DNA of 64,000 nucleotides from Orthonyx spaldingii (lineage: Eukaryota; Chordata; Aves; Passeriformes; Orthonychidae). The position numbers were made by a program, and so were the translations under genes. This document shows, one piece after another, positions 27,590 through 39,100 of this stretch. The notes under the pieces are model-generated. The model was not told where the DNA came from. It saw only the letters and a list, made by a program, of their open reading frames with translations, and did no database searches. The DNA lies in assembly GCA_013397795.1 (NCBI GenBank), contig VZTJ01001778.1, forward strand, positions 1,260,619-1,324,618, written 5' to 3'. Each line of letters starts with the position of its first letter. Within the stretch, counting starts at the first letter, position 1.

Positions 27590-27785
27590 CGAGGTGGCCA
27601 CGAAAGGGTGGTGAAAGGAGGTCACGTATGGAGCAGCTCTTCCAGCTCGCACCTCCAGCGGCTGCAGCGGCGCTCACCTTGGCCGGGGTACAGAGGGTTG
27701 GGATCCTCGGGACGCTCCCCAGCAGAGCAGCCATTCGCACCTGCGCAGCAGGGCTGCAAAGCCCTGCCAAAGCACCACGGCAGGT
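27590..27785 (-). promoter_or_regulatory. Small CpG-rich patch, possible minus-strand gene start
   Basis: About 200 bp carry around a dozen CpG dinucleotides in otherwise CpG-depleted surroundings. The patch includes GC-rich segments near 27660-27690 and a TGCGCAGG element near 27744. It overlaps the candidate 19-codon exon. It is too small to be a classical CpG island, and could instead be an unmethylated enhancer or a GC-rich retrocopy remnant. Confidence 0.3.
27678..27734 (-). CDS. Candidate short first coding exon, unidentified
   Basis: On the minus strand an ATG at 27734-27732 opens 19 codons, starting MAALLGSVPRIP and ending TPAK. They run directly into a consensus splice donor, AAG|GTGAGC, so the exon would end at 27678 in phase 0. 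The peptide has arginine and lysine but no acidic residue, loosely like a mitochondrial targeting sequence; that is only an inference. No other in-frame ATG lies upstream within the open stretch. The base after the ATG is G, but position -3 is C, so the Kozak context is moderate. I do not recognise the protein and found no second exon. It could be a chance ATG-donor pairing in GC-rich DNA or a decayed gene. Confidence 0.22.
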
Positions 27786-27799
27786 TTCTGCTCTGGGGA

Positions 27800-30700
27800 C
27801 AAAACAATACTGAGTCAGGCCTAGAAATGTTCAGGTTTGGATTTCCAAGGAGCTCTAATTCTGGTTTCCAAGACTGTAAACACGCAGTGATTAACAGTCT
27901 GGAAGCACTCACCATTTCCCGCATGGCCTGAGCCTTAATGGCAATCCTGGGGAGGGAGGATGATGGGTTAAATCCCATCTTTTGTTGAAATCTGTGAGAA
28001 ATTACTTGCCAGTGTGCATTGGAAGCAAATGCTGTGCTTTGGCTCCGCTGACAAGATCTGCTCTTGGCCCTCGCAGAATTGCGTACATCTGCGGCAGTGC
28101 AAAACTGCTTTCAAATGCTGCAAAGCACCCCTTTCAAATGAGCTGAATAGGCACATCATAGAGAAGGAAGGAAGGGAAAATGTGCTAAGATGTGATTGCT
28201 AAATAAGAAATCAGCAAGGCCCGTTTGGCATAGCAAACACTTCTCCCTGAGATTTGGCAGGGCTTCCTACATGCTGCACAGGTGCAAATGACTTCTCCAG
28301 GGACAAAGCACTGTGAAACTGGGCCTCTTTTCCAGCAAAAGACAAGTAGGGAAATAAAACCTCTGGACTAAACCCTGCTCTCATTAACACTCCTGAATTC
28401 TACTGACTGAAAGCAAAATGCGCTCTCAGATCAAGCAAAAAAATAATTTAATATCTCATTTTCCTGGTTTGACCAGAATGTACCAGCAGGTATAGTCTCC
28501 TCCACGCTGAAGGAGACACATTAACTTTCCTGGAGTAGTGATGGAGAGATTTGCTCACCATCTTGTTACCAGTGCTCTCTACATACCATTTAACTGTTCC
28601 AAACATTGTGGTTTACATACTCCCTCCATCTCCACCTTGGCTAGCATGCACACTGCTCACTAGGACATGGACAATGTGGTCCTGCTGCATCCCACCCCCT
28701 CCCTGGAGGTGGAGATGGAGTCAATTTTTCAATATCAGGGGTGTCACTGACATCCAGCAGCTCTGGAGCTTCCCTGACTCCTGTGTTTACGGTGCAGCAA
28801 ATCCCAGGGCACAGCTCAATCATGGGCGTTACAGCTGCATAGGGCTTTCTCGCTGGTCTCATCACACAACAGAGAACACATTACAAAAAAATACCGCTAT
28901 TTGTCTTTTGTTTGCATGGAATACAAAAAAGAAGCCATGAGGAAGCATGTACCATATCATACCAATAGGCATTTTTCTTAGTCATTCATTAAAAATTGAA
29001 AGGAAAATGTGCTAATAGTAGCCAAATCTAAAGAACAGCAGTTTTTGCAAAGTCTTGCCACTTTTTAATTTTGCTTTTTGCTGGGAAAAATTGTTAAAGC
29101 AATTTGGATAAACTAATGTTTATCTAAATGTTCAAAGTGTGCCGAGGTCTTTGATATCAGACCAATCCCTTTGTGGACTGGCTTTTTGACATACACCCTG
29201 CTGGCCTTTACTTTGCATGCTGCAAATACTAGAATATTATACTCAGATACAGAAGAAGTCAATAAATACATATTTTAATTAAAATAATGTCCCCTGCCCA
29301 CAAGCTGCTGATAAACATCACAGTCTTCCTCTCCTCTGTTCTTTATGTTTTATGTTGTTTCAGGAATTTACTGTATGTTTATTGAGCTACAAACTTGTTG
29401 GTTTTCTTCATTTTATCGATCAAATGTATAGAGTTGTTATCATTTGATGCAAGCTTCTGTTATTACAGAAATATGAGGTTCTTACATAATTGCAAAAGAA
29501 AATTGTAGAAGATCAAGACAAAGAAGACATGTTATATACTCATGCAACTTCCGCTTTCATTTCAGCTATCTTTTCTTCAGGACTTTCCTTTCTTTCAACA
29601 CTTTTCTCCAAATTATTCAGTTGTTCCCCTCTAATGTCACTCTGCTTTGATGAACCATTGGGCAATATATAATAATGTTGCATGCACCCAGCACCACTGG
29701 GTTAAAAGTGCACTATAATATGAGTAATATTCTACCAGCTTGATGAACTCATTTACAACTATGGTACAGGTGATAAAATTACAGAGCTGCAAATCCCTTT
29801 GGTCTTCTAGAGTCCTCTCGCTGATGTCATTTTTCACCAGGAATAATATGTTATTTCTTACTAGAGAGCTGAGAAGTGCAGGGAAGGTAGATAGATATGA
29901 TTATTAAATGCAGTGTGTGCAAGAGGGGAAAAGATGCTGAAGTCAAATATACACAAAAATTAATAGCTTTCCTGATCTGAGCTCATGTTTCTCATGCTCT
30001 TTGGATTACAGTAGGGTTACCCTTCTGGTGTCTGCACCCCAGGGATTCACATCTGTGTAAATGTGGTAATAGAAAAAGGCCCACATGATGAATTCATGAA
30101 TTGTTCTCATTGACACTAGTTGATACTTTTACTTGGACAAGTCTCCTTTGCAGGTGCACTGACCACACACTAATTGAAAGGGTTATTTTCATAACTTTCT
30201 GTGCAGTCTGCAAGGCTTTCTGTGAAAAGCATAATTGTTTCAACCAGCTGCTTGGAGTTGTTTTCATTAATTTCTTTAAATTCAACAATGCTGGATCGGC
30301 GTATTTGAGACTCTCCTCCAAACTGCATATGAGCATAAATAAAATTAGTGAATGTAGATCTTGTGTAGGAGTGAAACTTGTTTGCAAGTACAGCATTTCT
30401 GTGAGGAGGAAAATCGCTTTTGAAATGTACTTTTTCTCCCAGCCTCTTGCCATTTTTGCCCTCATCCCCACAACAAATCTTTAATGTGCAGTATGTCTGC
30501 ATGGCACCTGTTGGGATTAGCTGGGACCTGAGCAGACACATTACAAGTCCATGCATTTGCACTGCCTGAAATATCTAATCCCAAATTTATGCTGTGTGAA
30601 GCTCCAACTGTAAAGGGTTCTTCAAGTAGAGTTTTTCCCCTTTCCTGAGTGAAAGCCAGGTCTCTTACCATAAGATTGGCCATACTGTCTGAAAAGCTTT

Positions 30701-33069
30701 ACGGACTCAGTCCTTAATTTATACAGCAAACCAGCAGTATTAAAAAAGAGTCTGTGGCACAATTACTTGGATGCTACCTTGGTACCTCCCTGCTTCTTTC
30801 CTTGGAGGAAATGCTCAAGGTGTGGAAATGACCCTGGGCAAGCTGAGTAAAACCAGGATGGGAACACTACACAAGAGAAATAGAGAGCAAGGACAAGGAG
30901 GTCTGTGAGATCTGCTCACCCCTCAGCCTCTCTTCTCACCTCAACTCAGCCCCTCAGCATCTCAGGGACCAGGGGATTTAACTGTCATGCCAAAATCCTG
31001 CGTTGTCCCTGCAGCCAGTCCTCCCTCCTTCTCCCAAGACTTTAATGGAGAAGTTGAGGTCTCTACTGCAGCCTGGGTGTCTGCACACTGCCTGTCTCTT
31101 CCAGCCCCTCTCCCACATCCATTCCCACTCCCATCCAGATGGGAGACTACAGCCAAGCCCTTATCTTGTCTCATCCCTTCCTCCTGGTATCCCACACACC
31201 CAGCCATTAAGTGAGGCTCCAAACACCCTCTGAGAGTCCTGCTCACCCCTGATAGTGGGAAAAGCACCCTGAGCCTCTTTCTTCCTTTACATTTTGGATC
31301 TAGCTTGCGTGTGTCACATGCCATGAGACTATGGAAATGCAGCACGTCAGGAGACCTTTGGCAGCTGCGCATCAGCTCAGAGATTGACCTAAAAACCATC
31401 AGGAGGATGACATCACTGGAGCAAAACCCAGAAAAGGTGCAAAATGGTGCTATGGCGGCTGGAATACGATGCAGGAAATTCTGAGCAGATAGCACTCAGG
31501 ATTTTGAGCTTTCTTAATGTAAAACAGCCATGTAACTGTCAGCCTCCTTGTACTCCCACAAGCTCACTAATAACACCTTTGCTCCTGTGGGAAAGGTGGT
31601 TTTTTGGGCAAACGCTGTGACTTCCCTCTGACTGCTGCTGTCTGGGACACAAGAAAACAATTGCACATGTTTAAAAACCAGGCAAAAAGCCTTGAAAAAC
31701 CAAGAGGCTGTCTCAGAAATTACTACTAGTATGCAAGTGAAAGTAGGGTTTCCTAATTTTCTTGATTTGGACTCACGAGGATGGAATGTATTTTTTATTT
31801 CTTCTTTGCACCCATTTAAGATAAAAATAAATTGTTTTGGGGAAAAAAAATATATGCAGGAATTTTTAAAAAATACAGCAAATATTTTGGGTATTTCCAG
31901 AAAAATAGCAAGTCTTGGCAATACAGCTGGTCAAAAAAAAAAAAAAAGGAATTACCATTTCTGGACATATTTTGACATATTTTTACAAATCAGAACAAAA
32001 CTTAAATAGTTTAAATTTCATGGTATTTCACACCAAGAAGAAAAACACCTCTTTTTTCAGACAGTGAAATCAGTGTTTTGATAATATTCTCATGTAATAA
32101 GTAAAGCTTGTACTAGTATAGCAAAAAATTTAACTGGGATATAATAGTTAATGGTCAAAGGAGACAGAGACTGTCTCCAGAGAAGTTTCATCCAATACTT
32201 AAGCAGATGTCAGGGCAGCACCTCTAAGGTTCTCTTGTCTCTTGTTTGAGAAGGGGATGAGCTTCTATGCCATTCTATGTCCTGCCTGCCACATCCCCAC
32301 CTTCCTCCCTGGCCTGCTTAGATGCTGTTCCTTCCCCTGATCTGCATGGAAAACTCTCCCCACCCTGTGCTGCAGCTGTGCCTCCATCAATCCTGGTCAT
32401 TCATGGTGACTAAGGACATGGGAAACGATCACATGGGGATTTGGAGCCATTGTGTTAGGAGGGTAACACTTGATTTTGCTGCAGTGATGGTCTGAGCGAA
32501 GTGCTCTTGTGCGCACCTATAGTCCAGGATTTGATGTATGCCAGTCAGCCTTATGACTGCTGCCTCTGATGCCATTCTCAAGGCACAGGTGAATCTGGTC
32601 AGGGGTCCCAGCTACTGTCCTTTGGCCACGGTGCTTCCATAGAATCAGCATTTCTTCAGGCCTGAACAGGAAATCCTCCACAAAACCCTTTACCACGTTC
32701 CCACCTTCTGCGGCTGCTCACTTCCCAGCGCTAGGAGTGAATTGATCTCTGAGGAGCCCAGGTTGCAGCCTGTCTCAGAGCAGGCAAAGGTTTTCTTTGG
32801 CAGGAAACAAAAAAGCTTTCTGCACAGGGCCCCACACGGCTCAGCACGGCCAAGGGCTGCATTGTCCTGCAGTGCAACTGAGAAGCGTCTCTTCTGTCTA
32901 AACAGGTTTGTAAATCAAATACTGTTTTATTCATGTTTACTCTCACTGTAGAGTCATCATTCCTGATAGTCATACTCAAGTCCAAAGTTTGCTCATAAAC
33001 TTCCCAAAAAAGCTATGTACTGCATTGTAAAAAAGTAGTATATGTTATTCTACTGAATAATGCAAAGAT
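27800..33069. other. Non-coding stretch, no gene recognised
   Basis: AT-rich with short GC patches near 28.6-28.8 and 30.9-31.4 kb. At 30094-30562 both strands stay open for about 125-130 codons in AT-rich DNA, but no domain is recognisable. A run of 15 A residues at 31933-31947 has no retrocopy body that I can see. No repeat family is recognised. Confidence 0.5.
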
Positions 33070-33131
33070 AAGGCAGGACCTAGTCAGTAAAAAGCAGGGC
33101 CTAGTTGGTAAAAAGCAGGATCTAGTCAATA
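33070..33131. repeat. Minisatellite-like tandem repeat, three 21-bp units
   Basis: Three successive units share the pattern GCAGGRYCTAGTYRRTAAAAA and differ at a few positions. They lie about 80 bp from the open region at 33210-33500. Confidence 0.8.
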
Positions 33132-36100
33132 ATCACAGCATTCCAAACACCTTTAAGATACAAAGGGCCCTGTAATATGACTTTCTGGTAACACTGTCAT
33201 GGGCCTTATTTAGAAAATGGCAGGGGATGATGATGATTCTCCTCCTACAGGGCCATCCTGGTACATAATATACTCCCAAGCAAGTCCTGCAAGGACATTC
33301 TCCAAAGAATTCTCACTAAAGGGCCTCTCACATCTTGCCAGGATGGTTCTGACTGTGGCCAGAAAGCCAGCTGGGGCATGCAGGATGTGCCTCTTGCTAG
33401 CAGTCCATGCACGCATCTGTGTAAAGCTGCTCATGTACACAAGGGGCCTTCCCACGGCTATTAGGTTTTGTGCCACAGGGTCTTACCTGAAGATTAGCAT
33501 TTAAATAAATTTTGTTCATAAAACCATTTATAACATATAAAGCATGCTTTACTTGCCTATTAAGAAATCACTAAAGCCACATTACTGTTGCTATTTTTCC
33601 TAAATAAAAATAAATTTTCTATCTTGCCCTGCCTAGTATTGCTAGTAAATAAGGACGGTTAACGAGTGCTTTCCTGATAAGAGACAGCCCTTGTTAAACA
33701 GCCACTAAAAGCACTCCAATCCAGACCACAGCTGCATCTGCTACAGCACGGGGTTCTTTTCATCTGTGATCCAAACCCTGCGTTCCTCGGCGAGACGAGA
33801 CTCACTCTGCTGTTAGGTGGCACTTTGCCGGACTAGGAACTGATTTGCCCACATGTTTGTCAAAGGCTGATCCTCAGCAGGTGGCATTTATTTGAAACCG
33901 GACATGGCAGGTGGTTTCAGCCTAGAAACACATTTTTGCACAGATTCCAATTAAGTGTTTATAAGCTATTGGTTATATAAAACTGAAATCAGTGATGTTG
34001 GCAAGTTTTCTGTACTTTCTCTGTGTGCTAACAACTCAGCTTAACTTTTGTTTGTTGTTGAGAGGCTTTCAAGTGTGTGTCAAATATTAACATTTTAATT
34101 TGCAAGGAAATTAGTAGTTGGAAAACTATAATCCCTTACAAGTATGCATGCACACACACATGCGGACACACTCAGTCCATAAAAATTTCTTATGTTATTA
34201 AGTTTGTAATAAATCCTCAATGTGGAATGGCACGTGCTGAATCACTGAGGTATTTGACAAAGATCTGTTTAAAGGGCTACTTTGGGGCCCCAAATTCCAT
34301 TTTTAAAAACAAGGCCCTATTGAACCTAATCAATGGGTTTTCTGTGATTCCACCCCCTTCCCGTCCCCCAGCAACTTTAATTAAGAGCTTTTGGGCAACT
34401 TTAAAGGTTGCTATGTATTATTTTTAGCTATAGCTGTGAATTGCTATGGAAGACCATGAAAACACACCTAGATCTTTATGTCTCCCTCTTCAGGAGCGGC
34501 TGTGAACCTTTCCCTTGCATGTGGGCCATGACTGGCGTTGGCTTCTCCAGACCCAGCTGGAGGGACAGGCACGTTCGGCCCTCACTGCTGGCGGGCAGGG
34601 GACATTTCACTCCACTTATATGCAGGGAGGGTCAGGGACCAGATCTGGTACTGCCAAAGCATCTCAGGACAGCGGCAATGGTTTTGGCAGGCAAGAGCCC
34701 CAGCCCTGAGGGTGTAACGTGGCCACTCAAGGCCACACTGCAGACAACAGCCTTCACCAGCTGTGAGGCTGGCAGGGGCAGGTCCAACTCTTGTGCTGAG
34801 CAGGCCCAGAGTCTCCTTTTGTTTGTTTACTTTTTAATCAGGGTTTTCTGTACTACATGTAAAGGAAGTAAAGGGACTGATGTGTTTGGTGAGTTGGGGT
34901 TTTTTTTGGGATAAATTATTATATCCATTCCTTTTTAAAATTTTTTCCTGGTATTCTTTGAATGAGGAATGGGGCCATCCCGCCAGGACAAAGAGACTTG
35001 GCTAGCATGCCAAAATTGCAATTATAGCTAAATGAAAAAAGTAAGAATGAAATGTATTTTATTCATTTCAGCTGTTATGTCTTAATGCAAAGAAATCACT
35101 TTGCACAGTTCTGTAACTGACACCAATTTCTAATCTCCAATACTATTAACTTCTAAATCTCTGTCATAAAGAATATTGGCAGAATACCAGAGACTAGTGC
35201 AGCTAAATAAACTTAGTTGGACCTAGTGTTTTATTTTCTTTTTTTCTGAAATGCTGAAAAACTCATTAAACTATTTTGCTAATTGCGGATAATATTTTGA
35301 TTAGTCGGATTTCCTCTTTTGGCTGCAATAGACACATTCCTGGAACATGACATGACTCTGCCTTTGGGACAAACAAAAGAAAAAAAAGAAAGAGACCATT
35401 TTTTGAAATGACAAAATGTATTGTTATAGGATTAGAGACAGGATAGCTCCAGGATTATGCTGTATCACTAACTCAATTTAAGAGGCCAATGAATTGAAAC
35501 TAAATATTGAATAGCTGTAGGGAAAGGGCATTGTTAAGGAGTAATATCTGTGTGAAAACTTGATTGTTTCATCTCAGCTGGATTGAAACACTTTTCTGAC
35601 AACTCAGAGACCCTCTCATACAAGTTAGAAAGTCTTAAAACATTTATTTCTCCCTACCACTTCACTAAAATGGCACTGGAAAACCAATCCAAGTCTCAGA
35701 TGTGCAGAAATAAATACTAACTAAAAACAGCTTCGACAGAAATGTTTCTACAAGTCAGTGATGGGCTTTGAGCGAGGCTCCTGCCTTGACATCATCATTC
35801 CTAGGGAATCTGCAAAACTGTCTTCTGCTAACTTTGACTTTAGTGATGCTCTAAACCAATGTAGCATCACTTCTATGCTACAAGATTTAATTGGGAGCTT
35901 AAACAGATAGCATTGAGCTGTGCCAAGTGGGACAGTGGAAGTAATTATCAGATTTAGATATTCTGGCATCGTGGACAGAATTTCTTAAGCACAGGAAATG
36001 AATTATAGCAGAATATCCTTAGACTCAAAAATTATTGGCAGGGAGGAAGGGAAGAACAATACAGCCTTGGTTACATGCTGACGAGCTTTGGCTGATTTGC

Positions 36101-39100
36101 TGTGTTACCATTTTAGTCTGTGTGTGGCTATTTAATTTTTTTTCCTCAAGAGAGCTGAAGTTCTAACACCATCTAAGTCAGAGCTTGGAGAGCTTTTTTC
36201 ATTTTTTGTCCAAAGAACAGTTGGGTTCACAGAGGACTGAACAAAGGGAGAATATCAAGAAAATATGGTTTGCTCTTACTGGAGCGTAGGATCTTCCACG
36301 AATAAGAGCTTCTTGTGGTATTAAAATGGGCTATAAAAATCTCCTTCTGACTTTGCAGCCATGCTGTACCTGTGTCCTGGCGTCTTAATACATGCAGTGT
36401 TCATGAAAAACTCTTGACTCTGAAGCCACAGAGACAAAGATCTGGATTCACCTCACCTAATTTGAGACATTCGTATGAGATCCTTTGGCATGGGGTGTGA
36501 CACCAAAGGCTCCTTCAGTAGTCCCTGCAGACAGACCAGTACACCCCTTTGTTTCACGGGGTAGGTTGCCCTCTAACAGATCACCCATTTAGCAGGCAAG
36601 TCTCCTACCAGGCTTATTACTTAAGTCCCAAAGCCAAGACCTTATGAGGCTGCAGAGAACACGATGGCCTGGGCCATTGGACAGAGCAGACAGAGGAGCA
36701 TGTGCCAAGGGGCCCAACGGCTGAGTATTTTCACTGTGGAGATAAGATTGCATCACCTTTACCAGATGTCACAAATGGATCTCAGATGGTAATTTTCTAC
36801 TGTATGTACTGGCATCTTAAGCAAAATATGATCCAAAAGAACAGGCTCTGTATGCCATTATCAATCCCCTAAGCCTGTTGTCTTACCAGCTGTGACATCA
36901 TTAGCTGCACATCTGTCTCTAAACCAAAGGTGGTTTTCTAGCCCAACTCTTATCCCACGTCCACTCTGAATAAGCTCTGAATAAAAGACACTTGTTAAAG
37001 TTCAGCCGTAGCAGGCGCTACATCAAGAGATGGCAGATGGGCAGGCCCAAACCTCTATCACTGAATACAAAGATATATGGCCTATTGTCTCCTTATGGCT
37101 CATGTGATACCCTTGATAAGAAGAATGTAAGTGTCTGGCAGCCATACAGAGTGAAATCTATACCCGAGGAATGCATATAAGTCAACTTCTACTTAAGCCT
37201 TAAATGATGGGTATGTGTATAAAAGTAGTCAGTGAAGTAGCACTGAGAAAATGTGAGGTTTTCCAGTTCAGTGGCCTAAACCGATGGGAGAAGAGCAAGT
37301 TGGAATTGATCTGAAAAAATACTTGAAGGGAGTTTAAATCAACTAGAAATATTTTCTCCTCTGGCATTTTAATAAAAATTAAAGTAAGATTCCAAGAAAG
37401 ATGAAAAGGAGGGAAGGATGGGTCATACTGTGTGTTAGCTTACCAGTTTATTATGAGACCAATAACTACACACTTTCCCCCTCAACTAGTTCTAACCAAC
37501 ATCAATTTCATGCCCCTGATTGCAAGGTTCAGAAGTACTGGTGTGTCTACACCTGCATTCAGCTCCATTGAAACTTTGCTAAAAAAAAAAGCCAAATCCC
37601 ACAAAAAAAGCCTATGTGAGAGTGAGATGGAAAATATGTGGGTCTTTTTCACCTTGAGCTAGATAGCATGAAGCAAACGAAAGAAAAAATGATCCCTATT
37701 GGCACCATATTCATAGGAGGGAAGGTCCCTCCCAGTCAGACACTGCACAGTGCTGGCGCCTCCTGCATCCTCATGCTCCCTTTGATAAGGAGAGGGAGTC
37801 CATGAGAGCCAAATCCTGACACAGCAATGGGCTTTGCTCCTTTTAGGGACAAGCCCTTTGAGGGATAATTCAACTTCAGCACATAAGAAAAGAAGCAGAA
37901 GTGACCCTGTGTTCCCTAGCAGAGAGAGTTCTGGACATCTCTGGGTGATACCCGCAGACTCGAGGGCAGGGTCCCTCTGTACCAAAAGTCAGTGTATTCT
38001 CCCATTCATGCATTTCCCTGCAAGAAACAGCAGGGACCATATTGTGAACTGCAAAAGCACAGGCTGGCTACTGTTTGTGTGGCCTCATCCCATCCCTGTT
38101 CCAGAACACAAATAAGGAATTTTTGCTCTTTAACAGTCAGGAGTACTCTATAATCCAAGCAACTTCATAATGAATAAGCTCTCATTTAGTGTGAGGCCTT
38201 ATTCATTGCACACCTTACTTGCAGCATACTGTTAAAACAGCCACGATGTTGCCCTGCCTGTTTTGGTTTTGTACTAAATACAGTACAGTAAGTCAAACAT
38301 TATTGGTCACAATGGTAATGTGGAGTGTATATAATGTGCTTTTATTGCTGCAAGGCATAGTTGAAATATTTACACAGAATACATGAAATAACAGCAAGAT
38401 TCATGTTCTGTTCCTTATTTGTAAGGTATTTCATTAAAAAGAATCTGAATCTGAAGTTCATAAATAAAATAGTAATATCACTTCTTTCCAGATACTAGTT
38501 CCAGCTTGTTGATTTTAATAGACAAGTATAACACTTCAAATGTGGAGACACAGTGGGTAATATTTATATGAAATCTCCAAGAACCGTGGTATTTTGCTCA
38601 TGTGGAATATCATGGCATTTTGCCTGGATCAAGTAACCAGCAGATTAGCACATTAACACTTTTAAGAAACATGCGTGTAATCCACTCTGAATGTGGTCTT
38701 TGACTCCTGGTAGGAATACCTAATGATTTTCAAATTGACGCGTTACTTTATAAAGCAAGTCAAATAAACAGGAATTGCACAGAAGCCTTGGTTGGGGTGG
38801 ATGGCATAAGCACAGACACATTATCAACAGAGGAGACAGGATCAACTCTACAGTCACAGAAGGATTTGCAGTATCTACAGAGATGCAGGAGAAACTTCCT
38901 TTCTTTTTAAAGCTTTACGGCTTTATTGCTCTATGTGAGTGGGTAAGTGGGTATAAACTGCTCCTGCTCAAAGTCAGTCACCAGTTCGAGGTGACAGAGT
39001 AACAACAGACCTCTAAGACTGACCAAAGCCAGTAAAGCCTGCAAAAAACATCACCATTGCCAATTATGAAGATCCCACTCCAGTTTGCAGCTAAAGCATC

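Noticed and set aside
33480..33600. Minus-strand exon ending at CAG|GTAAGA near 33489
   Set aside because: The putative exon is AT-rich with no open frame long enough to judge. A GTAAGA match alone is common by chance.
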